Positions 54,496 through 64,000 of a DNA stretch of 64,000 nucleotides are shown here, in pieces (within the stretch, counting starts at the first letter, position 1; each line of letters starts with the position of its first letter). Both the position numbers and the translations under genes were made by a program. The stretch comes from Dactylonectria macrodidyma (lineage: Eukaryota; Ascomycota; Sordariomycetes; Hypocreales; Nectriaceae), in NCBI GenBank assembly GCA_020744425.1, contig JAGMUV010000018.1:1302001-1366000 (forward strand). The letters run 5' to 3'. The notes beneath the pieces are model-generated. The model did no database searches. It was not told where the DNA came from and saw only the letters and a program-made list of their open reading frames with translations.

Positions 54496-55916
54496 ATGGA
54501 TTGCTCACCCAACGAGAACCCTTCCAACACGACCGAGTCCTCCCCTGAAGGATCAATAAAAGACGACCCTGTCCTCGAAGCATCGCGGCTTGCCGATCTC
54601 GAAGCCCCCGATGGCGGCCGCGGCTGGGTCGTCGTTCTTGGATGTGCCATCCTAACATACTGGTTCATGGGGACCAGCTATTCTTGGGGTGTCATCCAGA
54701 ATGCTTTGGTAGAAGATGATGTTGGATCCGCGGCGTCTCTTTCATTCGTCGGCTCAGTCGCTACGGCAATGGTCTCTGCTATGGCTCTCATCACTGCCAA
54801 GGTCAGTGGGCTGCTTGGGTCGCGATACACATGCATGATTGGCATGTTGTTGTTGGGATTGGGCGAGATTCTTGCTGGGTTTACAACTCATGCCGTCGGT
54901 GGACTTTTCGCAACAGCCGGGGTTATATCTGGAATAGGAAACGGTCTTTGCTTCATGGTGATACTTTCTCTTCATCCGCTTCCATGTACATCACACTGAC
55001 CCATTTACTAGACGGCATCAGTCGCTCCTGCGCAATGGTTTTCCAAGAAACGTGGTCTCGCCAATGGCATCGTTTTCGCCGCTGGCGGATTAGGAGGCGC
55101 TGTCACCAGTCTGGCTATGAGCTCTCTTGTTGAGGCCGTTGGTCCCGCGTGGACCTTTCGGATTATCGGCTTTCTCATCCTGGGCATCGGCCTTCCTGCT
55201 GGCTGGCTAGTTCAGGAACGCCGGAAACAGCCTAACAGATTCCTTGACTGGAGTCTCTTCCGCAACTACAACTTCATTCTTTTGTTCGTTGGCGGCGCCA
55301 TCGGATCGTTCCCCCTTCTCGTCCCTCCCTTCTTCATCCCTCTCTACAGTCGCTCCATCGGGCTAGAGTCGAGGATGGGCGCCTACCTCGTGGCGGGCTT
55401 CAATTTCGCTTCAGCGATAGGGAGGATCAGCTCCGGCGTCTTGAGTGATAAGATTGGAGCTGTCAATGCCTTGCTGACAGCATTGACACTAAACGCCTTG
55501 ACTATCTTGGTCATGTGGCCGTTATCGACGTCTGTCGGGACGCTCGTCGCCTTTGTCATCATCAATGGTATGTCGAGCGGTGCGTTCTTCTCAGCGATGC
55601 CCACGACGGTGGGGAACATCTTTGGATCAACCAGAGTGGCTGCTGCAATGGGCTTTATTGTTACAGGCTGGGTTGGTGGATTCATGATGGTAAGTGCATC
55701 AATAACTTGATAACCCTATACAAACCATGTCTAATCCACTCTCTATAGGGCGCTCCAATTGCCGGGTACATGCTCGACGCATTCGGGAGACGACAGTCAG
55801 GATCTAAGCCGTATCGCCTCGCGATTTTCTGGGCTGGAGCAATGGCCCTCACGGCGGCAGTTTCGATCGGAGCCATGAGATTCAGATTGGCTAGAGGACT
55901 AATAGTCAAAGTTTGA
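54496..55916 (+). CDS. MFS monocarboxylate-porter-like transporter
   Basis: Three exons: 54496-54957, 55012-55689 and 55749-55916, all phase 0, giving 435 aa. The N-terminus has the monocarboxylate transporter signature DGGRGWVVVLGCAI just before helix 1, followed by SYSWGVIQNAL. Splices rebuild GNGLCFMTASVAPAQWFSKKRGLANGI, a typical MCH motif, and GGFMMGAPIAGYMLDAFG. About 12 hydrophobic segments are present. Fungal MCH proteins carry carboxylates, riboflavin or unknown metabolites across the plasma or an internal membrane; the substrate is not predictable. No biosynthetic genes adjoin it. Confidence 0.9.
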
Positions 55917-56193
55917 TCGGAAAGCAACAAGATACTAAGATATGGTGGTATTCGACCGTGGCTAACCCCCCCACCACCACACACACACATACACACACAC
56001 ATACACACACACATCCACACACAACAAACGGCCCCTCACAATCAAAGAGTCTACGGTTCTTAGATCTTACATTAATTGAAAGGACGTATCTTACAGCTCA
56101 ATATCACCGTAGAGAATGAATAATAGGCACCTTCATGTTAACGCATTACTTAAGAGCAAATCAAAAGGAACAATTCTAAGAACACGGGCCATC
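55917..56193. other. Short intergenic region with a CA microsatellite
   Basis: Contains the (CA)n tract at 55,974-56,027 between the transporter and the 3' end of the composite pseudogene. Confidence 0.5.
55974..56027 (+). repeat. (CA)n microsatellite with T and TC interruptions
   Basis: An ACACAC array of about 54 bp broken by single T or TC interruptions. Confidence 0.85.
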
Positions 56194-59142
56194 TCAGTCG
56201 TGATCAATAACAAACAAATCAACTCCCCATTTGTCTTTTTCCAGCCTTTCCGTTAGATCCAGAGCCTTATTTATGAAAGACCTGTGCGCTGTTTCCATAC
56301 CCTCCTGGATAAGATCAATTGATAGCCCTCTTCCATGTGCGGAAACATTAGTCACGATTTCCCTCGGTGCACCAACGCCTCCGAATACTTGGTGCATAAT
56401 CGGTTCAGGAGGAAATATGAGGTTAATAAGCCCGACTTTCAAACCATATGCTACATCTGGTTTCCTTAGTTTCGCAATTTCCACATGGTCTATAGATTCG
56501 GGAAAATCTTTCATTGATTCGATGTGACAGCAAACTCTTGCAAAACTCACACCTTCAAAAGTCAGCTCACCGTCATCTCCACTCTTTGACCCAAACAATG
56601 TTTTACTTTCCTTTGAAAGGTACCAATCCATAAATAAGCTCGGGTATATTGCCACTTCACGAGATTCGTTGTTCGTGCTTGCAGTTCGTGCTTCTTTGTA
56701 GGCTTCCCGACTGGAATCTATGCCTGAATCGAAAAGCATTTTCACTGCGCGCAGAGCTAACAATCTCCGTCCCTCAATCTGGTCTAAGTGGATGTCAACA
56801 ACTTATTTCTGTATATTCTTCAATACATTCTTACCAATAATGTGTCTGGGTAGGAGATATTGGTACAGGCTTTCGTCCTGGTCAATTGGATGTCGTGCTT
56901 GTTGTTGCATCACCCCAGATAATGCCTTGAACGCCGGGCCCATTTGCAGTTTCCAGAATATCCATAACCATGCAACAGCTTCCTGGTTGAAGTAGCCTGG
57001 TATCTTGTACCGCAGAGACTCAACCCAAAGCTTTACCCACTGAAAATGAATATCTCCTATGTTGTATTTGTTCCCAAGTTGCAGGATCTGGAGCAAGGTC
57101 TCCAAGCCAACCACATACCCACCATCAAAGGAATTGCCGTTTAAGATTTTGCTCAAAATTTGGAAAGCATATGTATCATCTTCAGGCGCAGGCTTAGATG
57201 GAAATTCATCACCGCCCCAAATTTCTTCGTCAGACATTTGAATCTGGTCACTATCAGATGGCCAGTCTTGATTTCTGCTCTCAACATTGTCATCTGGTTC
57301 AATTGAAACAGGTCTCTCAGTATCATTATTCAACTTCACTGAGATTGGCTCACTCTCTTCCACTGAGGCCTGAAGCTTCGCTGGGAGAGCACATTCAACA
57401 TGATCTGAATGTTCCCTGCTGACCAATGTGTAAAGGCAGGTCCCGTTGTCCTGATAATCTCGAGTCGTGGCCAAAATGTGTCTCGGAACCTTGGACGCAG
57501 AATCAAGAATAGATTCAGGCGCATTGTCGTGATGGATTGTGGCCAGTGACAACTTGCACGGCGATTGTCCCGAGACAACATCCCGAGAGAATCCCTCGAC
57601 AGTAACATGTTTGCAGTAGCGAGACGGAACGCAGGGCTCTTCGAGATACAAGACGCCCCTGTCCTCTTCGACTGAGCAATGTGTCACGCAAAAGAAGGAT
57701 CTTTCGGCTTCCGCAGACTCATAAAACGCCATGAAATTTGTCGCTGAGATATCGAGAGCCGGGGCTTGATGAGTGTCTTCGACTGTTGACTCATGGATAG
57801 GTTCGCTATCGGAAGGGGCCGTTGTGTGAGGTGCTTGAGAAGGACACTCGATGATTACCTCAGGGCTAGTGTGCGCATGATCAATACTCGGCGCCTCCCT
57901 CTCATCAGGAAAGCCTTGCACACGATCTTCCGCCCGGATGATCGCCGATGTATGCTCAGTATCGGCATCATCGACCGTTTGGTTGGTCATGATCCCCACA
58001 GGGCCGTCAAATAACATGTCTTCCTCTGAACTGACCATGAATTTCTCTTCACGAACTGCACTATCCTCTCCGTCCGCAGAATTCTCTTCCGTATCATTGT
58101 TCATTATAGTTGCCAGAAGGATATTGGAATTGATCGTGTCAACGGAACTCCTAGGTGAATTTGAAGAACCCACTAGGAGTGATGTGTCATATGTAGGAGT
58201 CGACAAGGGCGGTTCATTCTTGATTGACCGGGTTTCATTGAGAGACACCTTCGGTTTGCTCCGAAAACTGAAAAACGACGTCCAGGACATGTTTCGGGAT
58301 GTGAAGAAGGACGCAGATCTCTTCGAAGAAGCTTTGATAGGAAGCGCTTCGGGCGATTGCGGAAGTGTGGACTCTTGGGACTCGAGAGAAAGGCAGAAAG
58401 GCCTCTTTGACAGGTCTATGGTCTTCTTGAGCTCGTGAAGCCCTTTGAACTGGTTTTCCGTATACTCTCGTAAATCGAGGAGAAGTCTTTCTATTCTTTC
58501 ATCACTGAGCCTTTCGTATTAGCTCTGATATATCACAATATTTTTTGGCAAAGTCTTACCTCGACACAGAACTAGCGAAATGAGTCAAACTTATTGCCGC
58601 TATTAGAAATGATTTAGTACATTCCATGGACTGTTGCAAGTCCTGAATGTGACCGGCCTCCATAGTAAACTTGATTGAAATCTGAAGTGCCGAAATTCGT
58701 CCTCCGAGCTTGTTGAACTGGGCTTTGAGTCTCTCCCAAAACTTGAGGTCTTTGGATTTCAAATCCTTCGGTCTTTTCAAACCTTCCCGTTTCAGCTGCT
58801 CGTACTTTTTCATTGTGTTCTTTGCGTCCTGGGTGACTATGTCCACCTTCTCAATTACAAAAGCAATGAGTCTGTGGCGTCGCCCATCGATTTCGACTTC
58901 ATAGTTAAAAGCTTCAGGCCATTTTTCAGCCACTCCACCCAGGCTCTTTTGCAGCTTTGTCCTATTGTCAGTAATTTGACATTTTCGCGCAAAGCAATGC
59001 ATACATAGTAGAGACTCTCGAATCCAACACAGTAGTGTTGCCACTCGTCACGGGCGCCTTTGACCTTCACGCCGAATTTGAACAATTTTTTCGCAACATC
59101 GCCAACTGCGCTGATGCTCGCGTTAAGTCCATCGACTGACAT
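56194..59142 (-). pseudogene. Composite protein: fungal STAND-like N-terminus plus BTB-like C-terminal region, with frameshift and stop
   Basis: ATG at 59,142 starts a helical N-terminus (LNASISAVGDVAKKLFKFGVKVKGARDEW) like the N-terminal domains of fungal STAND proteins. At about 58,985 the homology passes from RENVKLL to TDNRTKLQKSL in the next frame without room for an intron, so a one-base indel is likely. An intron at 58,559-58,511 (gtaaga..cgaaag) joins to LSDERIERLLLDLREYTENQF. A long acidic, Ser- and Thr-rich middle follows. Near 57,190-56,800 there is a BTB-like C-terminal stretch (ILQLGNKYNIGDIHFQWVKLWVES, AVAWLWIFWKLQMGPAF, LLPRHIIGKNVLKNI). A TAA at 56,803-56,805 interrupts it; the same frame resumes (VVDIHLDQIEGRRLL) and stays open to 56,194. 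The TAA fits CAA to TAA. The function of the intact ancestor is unknown. Confidence 0.55.
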
Positions 59143-61036
59143 GGTGAATGGAAATAAAGTCTGGATGTCTGGTCATCAAGTAGGGTGTTAAAAATAGTGA
59201 GAATGCTCTAACGAGCAGGAGAAGTTAGAGCTTGTTGAAACGGAAGATCGCCCCCATTCACCAGGCGCGCAAAGTGTTAAAGGAGTAGAGAATTGAAGTA
59301 ATAAAGGGACTGGGTGAGGAATAACTTAAGTCTAAGAATGGTCTCGTTTAATGTCAGCCAGCCCATCTCGGATTTGCCTAAAAGTGGCGCATGCCCAGGC
59401 TCTGTTCGCCCTACAAGACGCGCTTTTGACCTGGTTGGTTATCATCCCACGAGACGCACTTATCTGCAAGTTTAGCCACTCAAAAAAGGTGTTGCATGCA
59501 GCCTGACCACCCTCCACAGGCAAAGTGAGGCGGACGAGTTCCCATCAATGTCGCATTGTTGCTGTGCTGTCGCCTTTCGATTGGCCTTCTGGCATTGTTC
59601 CATTGAACAAGGCAATTTCTGCCTCATGCGGGGATTTCGCGAACTGGCGCCAAGAGATATGCATTTTCAGCCCATCTCTTTCAGTCACAGGTTGACGCAT
59701 TCGTGGCTCCATTCGTTCGAGTGACTCTCAGGAGCAATCAGCACAAATACTCATGAACATCATGTTCCGTCACCTCTCTTTGGATGCAAAGATGGGGCCA
59801 ACTACTCCTGCCAACGGCCAGCCAAGCAATGATGCTATTAGCCCCATCCACTTGGCATCAAAATTCTTCTGTAGTGTGTTACTACCTACCTCGCTGTAAA
59901 ATCTGAAGTCTCCAGAATGCTGTTAGGGCCCCTCTCTAAATGCCATGAGTCAGGTACTGATCGGCCGTGTAGTAGGTAGCTAGATAGGGGGAGGCACTTA
60001 GTGCAACCCCCGCCGATGACACATAAATCCCTTCTACCACTACAGCGTCCACAGTCAGGGAGAGAAAGAAGATTAAAGTCAAATCGGGATACCCAGAAAA
60101 TGCTGGTAAAGAAACAGATTGTGGCCACTGCTTGGTCTAATGATAGGAATAGAGAAGACCGTGAAAAGCACAGGGCTTGGCGAGCCTGACCAGAAGAAGG
60201 CAATGTCAACGGTGGAAGTCGGTGGGAATTCGCCGTTTGATGGGCGTAGCATTCACTTTATCTGACACAGCTGGGCAGGCTGGGAGTTTTGTGACAACCA
60301 CTTGGTGAAAGATTTGCAAGCGTAAGCATGCCGCCCGTTAGGTCATGACAATTAATCCTTTAGGGCTACGGCCTCTAACGCTTTTGGTGTCCTTTTCACA
60401 TGACGCTTGGTTTAATGAAAGAATTTCAGTACCCACATCAAGAGGTTTCTGTCTCAGTCTAATATATTGCTTCCTTACGTACACGCAAAAGGTCATGTTT
60501 AGTATGCAGTGCCTCTGTCCCCCAGCTCATAGTCCCATTGCGGTCCGTTTTCTTTTCTAAATCCAAGATAACCTGATGGCCAATATCTCATCACGAAATT
60601 TGCTCCAGTAATCCTGCCTCAAGAAATGCTGTTGATCCAGCAATTGGATGCTCTCCACTCAGTGGGCAGCAATCACTCCCACTTTCCAACTTCATACCTT
60701 TTAGATAAAGAACGGTCCTTTATCTTGGATCAAACGAGCAACATCAATACAACTACCTCCACCCCAACAATCAGACAATCCAAGGCCTTGAATCACTCAT
60801 TAACTCTCAGTGCTCAATCAGAGAAAAGGCGGTGGCCGCAGGCACGGTATCGTCAGCAATCTCCCTCCAATGCTACCCCGCAACTTCGTCTGACTAAGAT
60901 GACTTGCATGATACCTCAAGTATTCGCAACCACTGGTCTGACTCACCGACACCAACGACTTATTAACATTTTTTTGTACCACTTCTGTCAAAATACATTA
61001 GCAATACTTTGTTGTTACCTCCAATAGCCAGGCAAT
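59143..61036. other. Intergenic region, no gene recognised
   Basis: About 1.9 kb; short ORFs without domains. The longest (60,626-61,027, plus) is Ser/Thr/Gln-rich, looks non-coding, and probably overlaps the leader of the GNAT gene. Confidence 0.4.
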
Positions 61037-61708
61037 ATGAGCTACAAAGTCGTCACGCTTCCCAAATCCTTGCCCGACCCAGCACAGTGGGAGCAACTCA
61101 TCGCCAAGTTCAAGGCATTTCGCCTCCTCTCCCTAAAGCTATCTCCTGAGGCCTTTGGTTCGAGCTACGCTCGCGAGGAGGCATTCCCACGGGACACGTG
61201 GGTCTCACGACTGAACAACCCCGTTGCGTTCAATACCATCGTTGTCCCTGATCCCCAACCTGGGGCGACAGATGACTTATCGCTCATCCTCAACTCAGAC
61301 TGGCTGGGCTCTCTCACTGCAGTCGGCCCGCTCGAGTCTAAGACTGCTGCCAAAACATACGAACAAAGAATGCATCTCTGCCCAGACATCGTCGACTTCG
61401 GCCCGCCCGCACCAGGTATCGAATCGACGTACGTCTTAAACGCCGTATACGTGCTACCCGCCGAGAGGCGCAAGGGCCTCGCGAGCCTGACCATTGAGTA
61501 CGCCAAGCGGCTCGTGGTGGAGACTGAGGGCGGCAAGGTCACACTGGCGCTGATTTTGGAATTTGACAATGTGCCTGCTAGGAGGTCTTATGAGAAGGCC
61601 GGGTTCACGCTTGTGCATGACTATTGGTTCGATGACCCGCGAGAGGCGACCCCGAAGAAGTCGCATGCTGCGGTGATGAGGGTGGATTGTGGGCCGGAAG
61701 ATTCTTAG
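61037..61708 (+). CDS. GNAT-family N-acetyltransferase
   Basis: Single-exon gene of 223 aa. The acetyl-CoA-binding motif A is seen near residues 135-165: YVLNAVYVLPAERRKGLASLTIEYAKR, with RRKGLA as the Q/RxxGxG/A pyrophosphate loop. A motif B-like segment follows (VPARRSYEKAGFTLVHDYWF). The N-terminal part (FRLLSLKLSPEAFGSSYAREEAFPRDTW) matches fungal GNATs of the 'acetyltransferase, amino-group' type. Substrate unknown; cytosolic by absence of a signal. Confidence 0.88.
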   Translation: MSYKVVTLPKSLPDPAQWEQLIAKFKAFRLLSLKLSPEAFGSSYAREEAFPRDTWVSRLNNPVAFNTIVVPDPQPGATDDLSLILNSDWLGSLTAVGPLESKTAAKTYEQRMHLCPDIVDFGPPAPGIESTYVLNAVYVLPAERRKGLASLTIEYAKRLVVETEGGKVTLALILEFDNVPARRSYEKAGFTLVHDYWFDDPREATPKKSHAAVMRVDCGPEDS

Positions 61709-61995
61709 TACCCAGGTGTCAAGTCTCAAGATGTCATTTACGTAACTTATAAGGACATTAGATTTCTTTTTAGCCTGCTGCTTTTCGTGATGATAGATTT
61801 ATTCATATTCCAGTCTGATCCTTGAAGTCGATGCTCGAATATCACATTCACTTTACTTCATTTCCTCTCTGTAATATAGCCCCCAGCCATCGATCTATTA
61901 AGAATAAATGCTATCGTCTTCAAAGACTTTGGTAACGCTCAATTGTTGAAATATGCAAGTCTACTACCTAACCTGATCTCCAACCTACAATATCC
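61709..61995. other. Convergent intergenic region
   Basis: 3' flanks of the GNAT and GT64 genes; no features seen. Confidence 0.4.
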
Positions 61996-63106
61996 TCACC
62001 TCCACCCCATTGCCCCACGAACAAGATGCTCCGTCGTCCTCTTCAACGGCATGTACCCAAACAAGCCCTCAAAGTCCCTCGCGCACTTCCAGCGCATCGC
62101 CATGTGCTCCGGACCCGCGCTGATACTGCTCGCTGGGTGCGCGTCAAAGGCCCGCATCTGACCGGTGACTTGGTACGGCCCTTCGCATGAGAGCATCTGG
62201 GCGACGTAGTTGAAGGCAATGTCGTCGCAGTCGAAGACGTCGTCGACGTACTCGCGCAGCCGCGTCGCCAGAGGGTCCGACGAGGAGAAGTAGTCGAGGA
62301 AGGCGATGTGCGTGAAGAGTAGACCCGTCAGAACCATGTTGTAGTACGAGGCGTCGACGCAGCCGTACGTGGGAAGATCGCCTTCCTTGTCGAGGTCCAT
62401 GCAGCGCGCAAAGGCACCTGTGATCTGGAACTGCCCTCGCTTGCGCCATGTCTGGAACGCAAACTCCATGTCGGCCAGCTCGTAGTGGACATCGCCGTCG
62501 TGCAGCAAGATGGCCTTAGTGCTGTATTCAGGATAAGGAATGAACTTCATCGTCATGCTGTTGCGCGGCGTCGTCTTGAACCGCACGACCACGTCGTTGG
62601 CTGCGATGTAGTCTTCCGGTGGGGGTGTATCCTGGTCGTTCCATATCACGAGAATGCCGTGCAGTGACGGAACTCGTTCCCTGGTGAGGAAGTGAAGGGT
62701 TTCGTCGAGCATGACCGGCCGCTTGTAAGCCAAGATTGCAATGCTACCCCCGCGGCCATATCAGTACCAGCCCAAATCAAGGGTGAGAATATTCAACCCA
62801 CGTAAACTTATCATCCATCAAATCCTGATATCTCGCCTCGGCAGCGTTCCAGATTCCCGGCGACGTCACGTTCCGTCGCCGCTCGGGACATTCAGGCAGT
62901 CCAGCCAATGACGTCGTGTCGACATGCGCAAACGACGAGTCCGTAGACTGCTGCTGCACATCTGGCAGAGCTCCGGCGAGGAAGAAGAGGCAAAGACATG
63001 AAATGGACATGGCAAGGATGGTAAAGGCTCCTTTCCGCGACAGCCAGCGCGACAGGCTCGCCAGCCAGCCCGCCACTGTCGGCGATGATGTTGCGACGTG
63101 ACCCAT
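61996..63106 (-). CDS. GT64-type glycosyltransferase (exostosin-like C-terminal domain), type II membrane protein
   Basis: Two exons: 63106-62802 and 62743-61996, giving 350 aa. The intron (gtgggt..gggtag) joins DDKFT to IAILAYKRPVMLDETLHF, matching the start of the glycosyltransferase family 64 fold. A single membrane segment lies near residues 28-46 (FTILAMSISCLCLFFLAGAL), predicting a Golgi or ER type II topology. The fold shows VPSLHGILVIWND, PPRN-like TTPRNSMTMKF, and the metal-binding DGD in KAILLHDGDV. ARCMDLDKEGD and YVDDVFDCDDIAFNYV are typical of exostosin-like enzymes. Fungal GT64 proteins have unclear donors and acceptors; UDP-N-acetylhexosamine use is known in animals. Confidence 0.82.
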
Positions 63107-63614
63107 GGTTCTGTGAGGATGCCGCACCGTGATCCCCTTGCATCTCGATTCGGTCAGTTGCAGTTTCTGTCCTATATTGCCTAGAGACGCGTCGCGTAGC
63201 CCCTTTTTTGCCACATCATTTCCATGTCTCTCGTGCCCCTCGCGTCGATATATTGCATGCCACCTCACCGTTTGTCCCAGCTCCCTGCGATGTCTCAGTT
63301 CAACTCACACGTCCATGTCTCCGCATTCCCATGATTGGCCAGTGAGGGGGGAACAAAGCAATAATCAAGCATGTTGATTCCCATACGCTGGCCTTATCAC
63401 CTCCTAGCATTTAAGTGGCAAGAAATGTGCTTGATTACGGGAAAGTGAGACATGACCATGGAGGAATGCAGCGCGACTGGTGTATTTAGTTAATTTCAAT
63501 CGCCCTTTTCGTCCACTTCCTCGATTTATGCTCAGGTTTCGCGCGCAGCATATGAAGAAACAGCCCGTCCTGCAGTCCCTCTCGGGTCTTACCTCTCGTC
63601 AATCTCAACTCATC
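63107..63614. other. Divergent promoter of the GT64 gene and the TPT-family gene
   Basis: No coding sequence recognised. Confidence 0.4.
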
Positions 63615-64000
63615 ATGGCGCCTTCTACGCTGCCGACTTCGAAGTCGCAGATGACGACGCCCAAGGCATCCCCATTCCAAACAGGGATATCTCTAATGTG
63701 CGTACGCGTCTCTCAAGATGACTCTCTACTGCCTTCGACTGACCAAGTTATGCAGCGCCTGGATCATCTCGTCCAATTTCACGATTCTATGCAACAAATG
63801 GTTGATTGATACCGCTGGTTTCGGTGAGCCACCTCGAGATTCGGGTCATATCTCGGCCCAAGCTAACAACATATCTTTGTAGGATATCGTGAGTGCACAT
63901 ATTTCAATACATGCGGTACAATTTTCATTCTGACTTTTCTCGTGTGTAGCCATTCTCCTAACATGTTGGCACCTCGTCTTCGCCTCCGTCGTCACGCAGG
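63615..64000 (+). CDS. Triose-phosphate-transporter (TPT) family protein, 5' part, cut by the window end
   Basis: Exons 63615-63697, 63756-63823, 63883-63888 and 63950 to the window end. The last-but-one is a 6-nt microexon (GATATC) with normal flanking introns (..tttgtag and gtgagt..). Joined, they give MAPSTLPTSKSQMTT ... WIISSNFTILCNKWLIDTAGFGYPILLTCWHLVFASVVTQ, the TPT/nucleotide-sugar transporter signature (WI..S...I..NKW..D...F.YPI.LT.WH..FA...TQ). The protein should be a ten-helix carrier of triose phosphates or nucleotide sugars in the Golgi or another endomembrane; the substrate cannot be told from this part. ATG 63,615 is the best start since earlier in-frame Met codons lack a conserved context. 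Confidence 0.82.

Noticed and set aside
60626..61027. 133-aa plus-strand ORF before the GNAT gene
   Set aside because: Low complexity, no domain, and codon use unlike neighbours; more likely leader or intergenic sequence.

Overview
This is a window from a filamentous ascomycete (Pezizomycotina). The genes have short GT..AG introns with CTRAY-like branch points. The protein families are fungal (HET domain, STAND/NLR, Zn2Cys6, GH47, Tad-like LINE), and a very AT-rich tract shows the marks of repeat-induced point mutation (RIP). No rRNA, tRNA or CRISPR was recognised. Exon coordinates were derived by hand from splice signals and reading-frame continuity.

Layout. 1-7.6 kb: an AT-rich RIP-degraded isochore holding the dead remains of a Copia-like element (minus strand) and a chromodomain-type Gypsy element (plus strand). 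8-18 kb: a STAND-like gene with a DUF7708-like N-terminus, an AlkB-like dioxygenase, a HET pseudogene that meets an F-box-like pseudogene at a probable breakpoint, a GH47 alpha-mannosidase, and a HET gene with a frameshift and a C-terminal membrane segment. 18-26 kb: the most interesting block, made of an anhydrosugar kinase (AnmK/levoglucosan kinase family), a transaldolase, an MFS sugar transporter and a Zn2Cys6 regulator. The first three carry the same CGG-N8-CCG element in their promoters. 26-37 kb: DnaJ protein, small orphan gene, conserved hypothetical protein, flavin monooxygenase, a MITE-like element with 44-bp terminal inverted repeats, and a decayed SDR. 37-46 kb: an intact HET gene, a DUF7053-like pseudogene, a small secreted protein candidate, and a large PNP-NACHT-ankyrin NLR pseudogene with nine in-frame stops. 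46.0-51.5 kb: an apparently intact Tad-like LINE with target-site duplications. 51.5-64 kb: HeLo-like and NACHT-like fragments, an MCT-type MFS transporter, a BTB-like composite pseudogene, a GNAT, a GT64 glycosyltransferase and the start of a triose-phosphate-transporter family gene that contains a 6-nt microexon.

Two themes stand out. First, a candidate catabolic cluster: import (MFS), phosphorylation of a 1,6-anhydrosugar to a hexose phosphate, pentose-phosphate processing (transaldolase) and control by the adjacent Zn2Cys6 factor. Second, a dense set of non-self-recognition genes (HET, NLR, HeLo, STAND), most of them broken by stops of the C-to-T type, lying next to both RIP-dead elements and an intact LINE.
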